In this document: one piece after another, positions 44,432 through 53,108 of the stretch
Layout of the letters: each line of letters begins with the position of its first letter
Position numbering within the stretch: position 1 is the stretch's first letter
NCBI GenBank assembly: GCA_021813585.1
Contig: JAKAJV010000121.1
Location: 62,001 to 126,000 of the forward strand
Direction of reading: 5' to 3'
From: Bacteroidota bacterium
GTDB taxonomy: Bacteria > Bacteroidota > Ignavibacteria > Ignavibacteriales > Ignavibacteriaceae
Length of the DNA: 64,000 bases
Position numbers and translations under genes: made by a program
Notes under the pieces: generated by a model
Database searches by the model: none
What the model saw: the letters and a program-made list of their open reading frames with translations, nothing else
Told to the model about the DNA's origin: nothing

Positions 44432-45136
44432 TTAAATATTGCCGAGTAGGTAATCCTTCCTTTTCTCCCCGGGAAATTTCTCTATGGCGTACCTTAGCAT
44501 CGTTCTCGGCATCCGCTTATAATTAGCTTTTAGGAATTCTTCTTCTATGCTCAGGTGGCGCTTTCCTATTTCCCTCAGCATCCAGCCTACGGCCTTATGG
44601 ATTAAGTCATGTTCGTCTTTTAATAGAAGCCTTGCAATCCGTAGAGTCAGCGCGAACTCCCGTTCCTTTATAAACCTGAAAGTAGAAAGTACAGCAATCC
44701 TTCTTTCCCATATGTTCGGGGATGAAGCGAGCCTTATCAGGATAGATTTATCCCTTTCCAGCAAATAATCTCCAACTATCTGCGGTGCGGTTAAGTCAAC
44801 CAGGTCCCAGTTGTTAATGTATTTTGTATTCTTCAAATAGATGTTGAAAATTTTTCCCTTCCCGCCCACACTCTCTTTTTCATATTTGAATATGAGGATC
44901 ATTAGTGCAGTTAGTCTTTCTTCATGAATATTGGACTTCAATAATTCCTCAACTTCTGTCAGCGGCATTTCTCTGAATTCCTTTGCGGTTTTCCTCAGCT
45001 CCGGCACTTTTATACCGATAAATATATCGCCTTCGCCGTACTCGCCTTTCCCGGTTTTGAAGAACCTCTGCAAAAGTGCCGCCTGGCCGGCATCGGCTTT
45101 TTCTTTTAAGGCATCTTTAATATTATTTGTTTTCAT
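44432..45136 (-). CDS. DNA alkylation repair protein, AlkD-like
   Basis: The 234-residue all-helical protein belongs to the AlkC/AlkD HEAT-repeat glycosylase family, seen in FIGIKVPELRKTAKEF, INNWDLVDLTAPQIVGDYL and the WERRIAVLSTF repeat. AlkD excises positively charged alkylated bases without base flipping. The W and D of NNWDLVD are part of the active surface in this family. It is upstream of the sigma-54 target operon on the same strand but separated by 160 bp holding that operon's promoter. Confidence 0.9.
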   Translation of the reverse strand: MKTNNIKDALKEKADAGQAALLQRFFKTGKGEYGEGDIFIGIKVPELRKTAKEFREMPLTEVEELLKSNIHEERLTALMILIFKYEKESVGGKGKIFNIYLKNTKYINNWDLVDLTAPQIVGDYLLERDKSILIRLASSPNIWERRIAVLSTFRFIKEREFALTLRIARLLLKDEHDLIHKAVGWMLREIGKRHLSIEEEFLKANYKRMPRTMLRYAIEKFPGEKRKDYLLGNI

Positions 45137-45260
45137 TCAATCAACTGAAGCTTGGTTTAAGATAAAAATTTTTACCCGGCAGTTATCTTCCGTATCACAG
45201 AATTAAACTTAGGTAATTATTAGCTTCAAAAATAAATTGTGCAGCGTTAAAGAAAAACTT

Positions 45261-45407
45261 ATGGAGGCTAAAAATATCCAAGGAGTAATAACGGATAAAG
45301 TTGTGAACCTAGATAGTCTAAGAACATGGATGGATGAAGGCGACGCATATGTCCTGGTTCATACAAAGGCGCATCCGGGCGGCGAGCTGAGAGGTATAAT
45401 TAAATAA
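45261..45407 (+). pseudogene. C-terminal CHRD-domain fragment (48 residues)
   Basis: The frame from the ATG at 45261 encodes DSLRTWMDEGDAYVLVHTKA then HPGGELRGIIK and a stop. The YV-VHT--HPGGE-RG pattern is the conserved end of the CHRD domain, which is normally about 110 residues. The N-terminal two thirds and any signal peptide are missing, so this is most likely a relic. The flanking DNA, 45137-45260 and 45408-45530, holds nothing else I recognise. Confidence 0.6.
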
Positions 45408-45530
45408 ATCCAAATGCCGTGCAGAACGGATTTTTGTAAAATGAGAAAATCAGTCCTCCAATTATAAATCTCCTTCTGCGCGGCATGTTTTTTATCCTGC
45501 CCTTAGAGTAACAAATGCATTGTTAAAGAA

Positions 45531-46898
45531 CTAAGCGATGACAGGCGTATTTAGCTTCTTTAAGTCGCCGTACAGCTCTTCTTCAGTTAAACGATGCTCG
45601 ACCAGCTTGCCGGAAAAATACGCTTCGTAAGCGCTCATATCAAAATATCCGTGCCCGCTTAAGTTGAACAGGATTGTTTTCGGCGAGCCTTCTTCCCTGG
45701 CCTTCAACGCTTCCTTTACAGCGCAGGCAATTGCGTGCGTCGATTCCGGCGCGGGAATTATTCCTTCGGACCTGGCGAACTTAACCCCCGCATCAAAGCA
45801 TTCTAGCTGATGCAGCGCTTGAGCTTCGATAAATTTATCTTTGAGCAGTTGACTTACAAGAACGCCGGCCCCGTGGTAGCGCAAGCCGCCGGCGTGTATT
45901 GGGGCGGGGACGAATGTATGACCCAAAGTATACATCGGCAGAAGCGGCGTTAAGCCTACGCTGTCGCCGAAGTCGTATCTAAACTCTCCCTTGGTAAGCT
46001 TGGGACACGAGGAAGGCTCAGCAGCAATGCACCTTACGTTTTTGCCTTCCTGGAAATTTAATCTTAAGAAGGGGAAAGATATTCCCGCAAAATTAGAGCC
46101 GCCGCCGAAACAGCCGATTACAACATCCGGAAAATCATCGGTCTTCTCGAACTGTTTGATCGCCTCCAGTCCGATAACGGTTTGATGCATCAGTACATGG
46201 TTTAATACGCTGCCCAGCGAATATTTAATGTTCTCGTCTTTTGCCGCGCGCTCAACCGCTTCCGAAATAGCTATGCCTAGACTGCCGGGGGATTCCGGAT
46301 CTTCCGCCAGTACTTTTCTTCCGGACTCGGTTTTATCGGTCGGCGATGCAAAGACACTTGCGCCCCAGGTGTTCATCATTAATTTTCTATAAGGCTTTTG
46401 CTCATAGCTTATCTTCACCATATAAACTTCCAGTTCTATTCCAAACAACTGGCATGCAAAGCTTAAAGCGCTTCCCCATTGCCCGGCTCCTGTTTCGGTT
46501 GTTATTTTTTTTACGCCTTCCATTTTATTGTAGTATGCCTGAGGCACCGCTGTATTCGGCTTGTGAGAGCCGGCCGGGCTTACTCCTTCGTACTTAAAAT
46601 AAATTTTTGCGGGAGTATCCAGAAGCTTTTCAAGATTATATGCCCTGTAGAGCGGCGAGGGACGCCACATTCTATATACGTCCCTTACTTCTTCGGGAAT
46701 TTCGATCCATCTTTCTTTTGATACTTCCTGTTTTATCAGCTCCATCGGGAAAAGCGGTGCTAGGTCTGCTGGTCCAACCGGCTGCCTTGTACCCGGGTTA
46801 AGCGGGGGAAGCGTGGGATTCGGCATGTCTGCCTGAATGTTATACCAGTGCGTGGGAATTTCTTTTTCGGTTAATAAGATTTTTTTTGTCTTTTCCAT
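45531..46898 (-). CDS. TrpB2-type tryptophan synthase beta-like PLP enzyme
   Basis: The 455-residue protein is a fold-type II PLP enzyme of the TrpB-like (TrpB2) subgroup, distinguished from TrpB1 by its N-terminal extension. The PLP lysine is in [16 protein letters not shown]. The phosphate-binding glycine loop is in [16 protein letters not shown], and the [15 protein letters not shown] segment binds the substrate. TrpB2 makes tryptophan from indole and serine, but without TrpA nearby it may have another role. A family-1 palindromic element lies 22 bp upstream of the start. Confidence 0.93.
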   Translation of the reverse strand: MEKTKKILLTEKEIPTHWYNIQADMPNPTLPPLNPGTRQPVGPADLAPLFPMELIKQEVSKERWIEIPEEVRDVYRMWRPSPLYRAYNLEKLLDTPAKIYFKYEGVSPAGSHKPNTAVPQAYYNKMEGVKKITTETGAGQWGSALSFACQLFGIELEVYMVKISYEQKPYRKLMMNTWGASVFASPTDKTESGRKVLAEDPESPGSLGIAISEAVERAAKDENIKYSLGSVLNHVLMHQTVIGLEAIKQFEKTDDFPDVVIGCFGGGSNFAGISFPFLRLNFQEGKNVRCIAAEPSSCPKLTKGEFRYDFGDSVGLTPLLPMYTLGHTFVPAPIHAGGLRYHGAGVLVSQLLKDKFIEAQALHQLECFDAGVKFARSEGIIPAPESTHAIACAVKEALKAREEGSPKTILFNLSGHGYFDMSAYEAYFSGKLVEHRLTEEELYGDLKKLNTPVIA

Positions 46899-46919
46899 AT
46901 TTTGTAAAACCCTGATTAA

Positions 46920-47068
46920 TAACTCATGTTACGCAGGAATACATTTTGATGTCCGCATTGTCATTCCCACGAAAGTGGGAATCCATTTTTTATCATATTT
47001 TCGCATCTTGGATACCCGCTTTCGCGGGTATGACACTCAAGCTTTATTATTTTGCGTAACATGAGTTA
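46920..47068. repeat. Palindromic element, family 1 copy 2 (reverse orientation)
   Basis: The ends are the same perfect 16-bp inverted repeats as copy 1 (TAACTCATGTTACGCA at 46920-46935, complement at 47053-47068). The two internal hairpins are conserved without change. Relative to the reverse complement of 9725-9872 there is one substitution and one inserted base. It is directly upstream of the TrpB2 gene. The rest of the gap, 47069-47276, shows no feature I can support. Confidence 0.85.
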
Positions 47069-47276
47069 ATAAATAAAAAAATCACCGTTGGCTGCACGGT
47101 GCAGAGATTATTTCGGCTTGGAAGTTATTTCCAAAAATTATCAGATGCTAGTTGGACCGGTTGGCAAACATAACATTCTGGGTTTTGATAGGCACATTGT
47201 GTGTGTCTTTGCTATAGTCTCGTTGCGACGTTGTTTCAAATATATTTTAATTCGATTGCATATTCAATATGATGAG

Positions 47277-47816
47277 CTATTTCCATTCCTTTTTTAGCAG
47301 TGAAAAAATCATAACGTCATGAAACACTCCGTATATATTCTGGCTTTGTCTTTCTATTCCTTCCAATTTAAAATTTAACCGTAACGGAATGGCCTGGCTT
47401 TTTTTGTTTCCCGCAGCGCATTTAATAGTTATCCTGTTTATGCTTTCTTTTTGGAAAGCGTACTTAATAAGCGCTTGGCACGACCTTCTCATTATTCCTT
47501 TTCCCTGGAATTTTTCAGCAAGCCAGTAGCCTATCTCAACCTTGCTGTTGCCTCGGTCCCCGTGGTTAAAGTCTATTAGTCCGGCCAGCTCGTTTTTGTA
47601 GTTTATTTCGAATACGAATCTCTCGCTGAAAATGTCGTTGTCGGAAATTGTCTGGATATACAAGATGGTGTCGTCAATATTCCTTGTTTCGTCCACCCAG
47701 TTAAGCCATTGCCTAAGGAAGTTTTTATTCGAAATGACAAGGTCGAACACTTTTTGCGCCGATTCGACTTTAAGATCGGTTAAAAAAATTTCTTCGTCAA
47801 CTTTAAGAATCAACAA
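47277..47816 (-). CDS. GNAT acetyltransferase, RimJ/RimL type
   Basis: The 179-residue protein shows the RimL/RimJ-like pattern: an N-terminal strand (EIFLTDLKVESAQKVFDLV), LAGLIDFNHGDRGNSKVEIGYWLAEKFQGKGIM, in which the last part binds acetyl-CoA, and SQAIPLRLNFKLEGIER. It probably acetylates a protein N-terminus or small molecule in the cytoplasm. Monocistronic. Confidence 0.9.
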   Translation of the reverse strand: MLILKVDEEIFLTDLKVESAQKVFDLVISNKNFLRQWLNWVDETRNIDDTILYIQTISDNDIFSERFVFEINYKNELAGLIDFNHGDRGNSKVEIGYWLAEKFQGKGIMRRSCQALIKYAFQKESINRITIKCAAGNKKSQAIPLRLNFKLEGIERQSQNIYGVFHDVMIFSLLKKEWK

Positions 47817-48073
47817 TCTGTTTTCCTTTTATAACCGCGTAATATTTAGGATAATTCTAAAATTAAATTAGTCATAATATTATTTGGTATCAATGAAGAA
47901 TTGTCTGCTATATTTATTTTGTTTTCTGTATAGCTGTGCATCCGTAGTATAAAAAATTTTCCGTTCATAATAAATATGTTGTATAAGGAGTAAAGTTGCT
48001 TTATTTTAGCCGCGTTTTAAAAACAAATATAGTTAAATGTTCTTTTGATATTATTTTTTTGAAAAGGTGAACT

Positions 48074-50659
48074 ATGGGGTTTCGTTTTTACTTCTTTATT
48101 TTACTGGCTTCAATGTTATCATTCACTGCCGTAGCTCAAAAAGTTCAGAGTGTCCCTTACTCAACTCAGCTTCTCGATGCTTTTACTTCGGCTTCAAAGG
48201 CTTATAATATTCCGGTCGACCTGCTGAAGGCGGTTTCATATGAACAGACTAGGTATGCAAACATAACCGAGTCCAATGCCGATAGATCGCAAGGCGAGCA
48301 GCCCCCGGTATACGGCGTAATGGGCTTAAGAAACGATGATTGGTTCGGGCATTCTTTGATTGAAGGCGCAAAGCTGATCAATCAACCGGCAGACATTGTT
48401 GCGACTAATCCATACTTTAACATTCAAGCTGCCGCAGCGCTGCTTTCTTCTATTGCCGACAGTTTGAACATAGACAGAACAAACTTAAATAACTGGAGAC
48501 CTGCGCTGGAGGAGTTTTCCGGCATACCGCAAAAAGATATACGGCCGTTCTTTACTTTTGATGTTTTTAAAGTATTATCGGACGGCTCAAATCTCGACGG
48601 AATTAATATTCCCAGGTATTCACAGATAGATATGAACCAGTTTAGCCCGATGGTTAATCCGAAGAGCAAACAGAAGACGGTTAACTCAGTGCAGAATATT
48701 CAGAGCGATGATTACGGCCCGGCTTACTGGTCGCCAAGCCCTAATTATTACAACGACAATAACTTTAACCAGTTGTTCTGCGTAGTGCACGATACTGAAG
48801 GACCGTTCGCTGCATCGTTGTCGTGGCTGCAGAATCCGGCTTCTAGCGCAAGCGCTCATTACATAATTAGAAGCTCCGACGGCTATATTGTTCAAATGGT
48901 AAGAGAAAAATTTGCAGCCTGGCATGTGGTATGCTGGAACCGCTATATGCTAGGCGTAGAGCATGAAGGCTACGTAAGCAATCCTTCTTACTTTACCGAG
49001 GCAATGTACAAAGCATCGGCGGGTTTGTTCAGGCATTTTATTGAAACGTACGGCATCCCGCTGGACAGCAACCACGTAATCGGGCATGATCAGCATTTAT
49101 TCAGCTGGTGGGTAAATTATATAAATAAGAATTATCCTTATATCGATCCCACCTGCAACAGCCATACAGATCCAGGCAAATACTGGAACTGGAGCCACTA
49201 TTTCGATCTGATAAGAAGCTATGCAACTGTACCGACTTTAGTTTCTCATTCACCTGCAAACAGTACGGACAGTGTTTGGTCGAATGCGCAGATTAGGCTT
49301 ACCTTCAGCATCGCAATGAATACTACAGAAGCCGCAAATGCATTTTCAATCTCACCGCACGTTGACGGGACTTTTACATGGGAGAACGATAGTCATACTC
49401 TTGTTTTCACACCTTCGGTGCTTCTGTCGCCCTCTACAGATTATAAGGTAAGCATTAATCAATTCGCCACAAGTATTCTCGGCGTTTCTTTAGACAGCGC
49501 ATACTCATTCGATTTTCCCACCAGAGCGCTTAACCAGGTTGCCGTTGAAAATTCTTACCCGGTTAATTATCAGACCGGAATAAGCACTACGCTGAAGGTT
49601 GTGGTAATGTTCAATACGCCGCTTATAAAAAGTTCGCTCGGCGGTAAGATAGTTCTTCAGGATTCTACCGGGAAAAGTATTTCGGTAAAAAGCGCAACAT
49701 ACAGCCAATTAGATAATATGGGTGTGGTAAGCTTTTTGCCTGCAAGTCCCCTTGCAGAAAATGCGGCGTACACAGTAATAATGAAAGCGGGGATACAGAG
49801 CATAAACGCCTCACAACTGCAGAGCGATTATGTAATCAATTTTACAACCAGTAAAAGCAATTTCATCCAGGGTACTGCAGTGGATAATTTTGAATCTGTT
49901 GGTAACTGGTCTTTATCAAAAAGCAGCGGCTCAACCGGCATAGACACAGCCGAATCTGCATTTGATATTATTTACGGTACCCAGGCAGACGGCCAGCATT
50001 CCGGCAGGATTACATACGTATTCAGCGGTAAAGAAGGCGGAGTATGCAGCGTAACAGACGGTGCAAAACCGGATATCGGATCAAAGCAGGATGATCTGTT
50101 CGGCATATGGATTTTCGGGGACGACGGTAATAATTATTTGAACCTGAATTTTTCAAACAGCTCAAATCAATCTGCTTCCGTTCGGGCAGATACTTTGGAC
50201 TGGACAGGCTGGAAGTTTATTGAAATACCTTTCAGTTCTATCGGAGTGCCGGGCGATATCCTGTTTACGGGAATTTCGGTAATACAAAATCCGGCGGGCG
50301 CAGACAGCAATATAATTTTTATAGACGGCGCACAGTTTAGAGATCCCGGCACTACTGCAGTTAAAGATGACGGACAGTCTTCCGTACCAGCCAAATTTGT
50401 TCTAGAGCAGAACTATCCCAACCCGTTCAATCCGTCTACAGCTATCAGCTATCAGTTACCTCCCGGCTTTGTCGGGAATGTAACATTGAAGGTATATGAT
50501 GAATTAGGAAGGGAAGTAGCAACGCTGGTCAATGAATCCAAAGCGCCCGGCATTTACACAACTGAATTCGATGCATCGAAACTTCCGAGCGGAGTTTATT
50601 ATTATACTTTAAAAGCAGGCGGATTTGTTTCAACTAAAAAAATGCTGATGATTAAATAA
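48074..50659 (+). CDS. T9SS-exported N-acetylmuramoyl-L-alanine amidase with Ig-like domains
   Basis: The 861-residue protein has a signal peptide (FILLASMLSFTAVAQ), then a lysozyme/soluble-lytic-like helical segment (LKAVSYEQTRY). The amidase_2 domain has candidate zinc ligands H239 (CVVHDTEG), H338 (VIGHDQHL) and D366 (HTDPGKYW). Two Ig-like Big_5 domains (SHSPANSTDSVWSNA and ENSYPVNYQTGIST) lie at about 390-595. A galactose-binding-like region follows (about 600-760), and the T9SS type A sorting domain closes the chain (NYPNPFNPSTAISYQL). It should cleave the MurNAc-L-Ala bond of peptidoglycan outside the cell or at the surface. Confidence 0.92.
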   Translation: MGFRFYFFILLASMLSFTAVAQKVQSVPYSTQLLDAFTSASKAYNIPVDLLKAVSYEQTRYANITESNADRSQGEQPPVYGVMGLRNDDWFGHSLIEGAKLINQPADIVATNPYFNIQAAAALLSSIADSLNIDRTNLNNWRPALEEFSGIPQKDIRPFFTFDVFKVLSDGSNLDGINIPRYSQIDMNQFSPMVNPKSKQKTVNSVQNIQSDDYGPAYWSPSPNYYNDNNFNQLFCVVHDTEGPFAASLSWLQNPASSASAHYIIRSSDGYIVQMVREKFAAWHVVCWNRYMLGVEHEGYVSNPSYFTEAMYKASAGLFRHFIETYGIPLDSNHVIGHDQHLFSWWVNYINKNYPYIDPTCNSHTDPGKYWNWSHYFDLIRSYATVPTLVSHSPANSTDSVWSNAQIRLTFSIAMNTTEAANAFSISPHVDGTFTWENDSHTLVFTPSVLLSPSTDYKVSINQFATSILGVSLDSAYSFDFPTRALNQVAVENSYPVNYQTGISTTLKVVVMFNTPLIKSSLGGKIVLQDSTGKSISVKSATYSQLDNMGVVSFLPASPLAENAAYTVIMKAGIQSINASQLQSDYVINFTTSKSNFIQGTAVDNFESVGNWSLSKSSGSTGIDTAESAFDIIYGTQADGQHSGRITYVFSGKEGGVCSVTDGAKPDIGSKQDDLFGIWIFGDDGNNYLNLNFSNSSNQSASVRADTLDWTGWKFIEIPFSSIGVPGDILFTGISVIQNPAGADSNIIFIDGAQFRDPGTTAVKDDGQSSVPAKFVLEQNYPNPFNPSTAISYQLPPGFVGNVTLKVYDELGREVATLVNESKAPGIYTTEFDASKLPSGVYYYTLKAGGFVSTKKMLMIK

Positions 50660-50747
50660 CGACATTTGGCGCTATTGTAAATAGAAATTTACCTCGACGC
50701 GAACAAGGACTTCTCCAAAGTTAATCTGTTGGAGTGTTTATAAGAAT

Positions 50748-50785
50748 AAAGATGCCCTGTGTATGCAGGGCATCTTTATTTAATT
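50748..50785 (+). terminator. Intrinsic terminator after the amidase gene
   Basis: A 12-bp perfect stem (50748-50759 with 50766-50777) around a 6-nt loop is followed by a T-rich tail. It ends the amidase transcript. The rest of the 50660-50984 gap holds only promoter-like A+T-rich sequence for the LapA gene. Confidence 0.85.
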
Positions 50786-50984
50786 GTGCAGCCCTTCATC
50801 AATTACAAATTTCGCTTACCATATAATTTATATCGGCCCGGCGGAAATCTTTTATTTGAAAATTGTTTTGGCTAATTTCTCATTAGAATTATTTTTCTAT
50901 CTTACCCGAAAATAAAAGCGACAAGCCGTGGATTATCTGAGTCAGTTCTTTCTAAAGCCGGTTAATAAATTTTAACTAGAAGGT

Positions 50985-51245
50985 ATGAAAATGAAAACCA
51001 AGATTATTTTATTTATGCTCTTTATAATCATGTTTACAATTTTTGTCTCTCAAAATACAAAGGTAGTAGAACTGAGCTTTTTAGCCTGGAAGTTCGAGCT
51101 TTCAACTATTGTTATTATTTCGGTTACTTTTTTTATCGGAATGGTTGCAGGTTTTTTGGTAGTCAGTATTTTGTCGTACAAGGAAAAGGTGAAGAGCAAA
51201 AATAAAATTGCCGGGGGCACCGAGGATAAAAAAGATCAAATATAG
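50985..51245 (+). CDS. LapA-domain (DUF1049) small membrane protein
   Basis: The 86-residue protein has two transmembrane helices (IILFMLFIIMFTIFV and IVIISVTFFIGMVAGFLVV) joined by VVELSFLAWKFELS, the LapA/YciS pattern. A charged cytoplasmic tail follows. LapA proteins work with LapB in E. coli to control LPS synthesis; elsewhere the function is unknown. The gene lies upstream of rimP and a hairpin. Confidence 0.85.
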   Translation: MKMKTKIILFMLFIIMFTIFVSQNTKVVELSFLAWKFELSTIVIISVTFFIGMVAGFLVVSILSYKEKVKSKNKIAGGTEDKKDQI

Positions 51246-51336
51246 GTTTACGTGATATTAAATAACGGTTAAATTTAACCTCATTTATATATTTCTTGCT
51301 TATTCGGTAAAATAGTGCTAATTTTGTCCATCTAAT

Positions 51337-51360
51337 TCGCCCTCTTGAGGGCGATTTTTA
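51337..51360 (+). terminator. Terminator-like hairpin directly before rimP (attenuator candidate)
   Basis: TCGCCCT (51337-51343) and AGGGCGA (51348-51354) form a perfect 7-bp stem with a 4-nt loop, followed by TTTTTA. The rimP ATG is only five bases beyond. The only GAGG that could bind the ribosome is inside the stem. It may end the LapA transcript or regulate rimP-nusA-infB. Confidence 0.7.
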
Positions 51361-51365
51361 TTTGT

Positions 51366-51821
51366 ATGAATTTATTAAATGAAAATATTAAGCAAATTGC
51401 CGAAGAGGCAGCCGAGAGGAAAGGCTTTTTTTTGGTTGACTTTGTTGTCCGAGGCAACAATGCGAACAAAATTTTCGAAATATATATTGACGGCGAGAAG
51501 GATGTTTCTGCCGACGACTGCGCCGATTTAAGCCGGGAGATCGATTCGCGTTTGGAAGACTTACCCGGTATGGGCTCTTCATACAGATTGGAGGTATCTT
51601 CACCGGGAATTGACAGGCCGTTAAAATTCTTAAAGCAATTCCCCAAGAATATTAACAGGAAGCTCGAGCTTAGCTACCTTCTTAACGGTGAAAAGAAAAC
51701 TCTAACCGCCAGGCTGATTAAAGTGGAAGGCGAAGATTTAATATTTTTGTCTAATAAAGATGAAATTTTAATTAACTTTAATAATATTCAAAAAGCTAAA
51801 GTATTAATAAGTTTTTCTTAA
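51366..51821 (+). CDS. rimP: Ribosome maturation factor RimP
   Basis: The ATG at 51366 (151 residues) starts MNLLNENIKQIAEEAAE; the open frame begins 7 codons earlier but that part overlaps a hairpin. The RimP pattern is clear: GFFLVDFVVRGN, IYIDGEKDVSADDCADLSRE and SYRLEVSSPGIDRPLKFLKQF. It assists 30S assembly. It is followed 15 bp later by nusA, the standard order. Confidence 0.95.
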   Translation: MNLLNENIKQIAEEAAERKGFFLVDFVVRGNNANKIFEIYIDGEKDVSADDCADLSREIDSRLEDLPGMGSSYRLEVSSPGIDRPLKFLKQFPKNINRKLELSYLLNGEKKTLTARLIKVEGEDLIFLSNKDEILINFNNIQKAKVLISFS

Positions 51822-51836
51822 CGGAGGAATTAAGAA

Positions 51837-53084
51837 ATGAATGTAGATATCGTTGAATCCTTTGCGCAAATGGTAAGGGAAAAAGGGGTTGATAAAGATG
51901 TATTGGCTGCTATTATAGAGGAAATATTCGGCATGCTTGTACGTAAGAAGTACGGAGAAGAAGCCAAGTATGATGTGGTTGTAAATATGGACCGCGGTGA
52001 TATTGAAATATTTCTGGAGCGGGAGATTGTGGATGCTGTTGAAAACCCGAATTCCCAGATAGGCATTGAAGAAGTAAACAGGCGAGGCAACGAAGAAGAA
52101 CTGGAAGTAGGCGACGACTTTGTTGAAAAACTTGAACTGGCTTCCTTCGGCAGAAGGCTTATTACTTTAGCAAAGCAGGGTCTTAATCAAAAAATAAGAG
52201 AAATTGAGAAAGACATCGTTTATAACGAGTATAAAGATCTGCTGGGTGAAATCGTCGTAGGCGATATTTACCAGATTAGAAAGAACGATATACTGGTAAA
52301 CCACAACAAGAACGAGCTTATTTTGCCGCGCCATGAACAGATTCCTTATGAAAGATATAAAAAGGGAGAAACTATAAGGGCAATAGTTAAGGAAGTTAAA
52401 AAGAGTAACAGCGGACCGGTAATAGTTGTTTCGAGAGCCGACAATACATTCCTCCAGAGGCTGTTTGAAATTGAAATACCGGAAATTTATGACGGAATAA
52501 TAGATATTAAAGCCATTGCCCGCGAACCCGGCGAACGTGCAAAGGTGGCCGTTGAATCTCAGGACAACAGAATAGATGCTGTCGGTGCATGCGTCGGTAT
52601 GAAAGGCGTGCGCATACATGCCATAGTAAGAGAATTGAACAACGAAAATATTGATGTAATCAGCTATTCGGAAGACCCTTATGTATTTATTCAGAAGGCT
52701 CTGGCACCAGCAAAATTAAAGAAGATTGATGTCGAGCCTATCTCGAAGAAAGCAGTTGTTACTGCAGACAGCGACCAGGTTTCACTAATAGTGGGAAGAA
52801 ACGGAGTAAACATAAGACTTGCAATGAAGCTTACGGGCTACGAGATAGAGATATTAAGAGAAGAGAAGCCTTTTGAAGAATATGAAGAAGACATAGAACT
52901 GATTGACCTTAAAGAAGAGCTGGGCAGCGACATTTATGAGCTGCTTATAAATCACCGGTACGATACCGCCCTTGAAGTATTAACTGCCGGGCCGGAAAAA
53001 CTGAAAGAGATCGAAGGTCTTGACGAAGAAAAAGTTAATGAAATAATTGAATTAATTAAATCTCAGTTTGAAGAAGAAGACTAG
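51837..53084 (+). CDS. nusA: Transcription termination/antitermination factor NusA
   Basis: The 415-residue protein has the NusA N-terminal RNA-polymerase-binding domain, an S1 domain (GEIVVGDIYQIRKNDILVNH), and two KH domains (VGACVGMKGVRIHAIVREL and SLIVGRNGVNIRLAMKLTG). The C-terminus is a single helix-hairpin-helix-like region (LEVLTAGPEKLKEIEGLDEE). It is shorter than E. coli NusA, which has two acidic repeats. A good ribosome binding site (GGAGG) precedes its ATG. It lies between rimP and infB. Confidence 0.97.
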   Translation: MNVDIVESFAQMVREKGVDKDVLAAIIEEIFGMLVRKKYGEEAKYDVVVNMDRGDIEIFLEREIVDAVENPNSQIGIEEVNRRGNEEELEVGDDFVEKLELASFGRRLITLAKQGLNQKIREIEKDIVYNEYKDLLGEIVVGDIYQIRKNDILVNHNKNELILPRHEQIPYERYKKGETIRAIVKEVKKSNSGPVIVVSRADNTFLQRLFEIEIPEIYDGIIDIKAIAREPGERAKVAVESQDNRIDAVGACVGMKGVRIHAIVRELNNENIDVISYSEDPYVFIQKALAPAKLKKIDVEPISKKAVVTADSDQVSLIVGRNGVNIRLAMKLTGYEIEILREEKPFEEYEEDIELIDLKEELGSDIYELLINHRYDTALEVLTAGPEKLKEIEGLDEEKVNEIIELIKSQFEEED

Positions 53085-53108
53085 ATAAACTAATTAGGTA
53101 AGCAAATT

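Noticed and set aside
47088-47297. 69-residue ORF after the second family-1 element
   Set aside because: No family resemblance, no ribosome binding site, and it runs into the convergent GNAT gene; composition looks like non-coding DNA.
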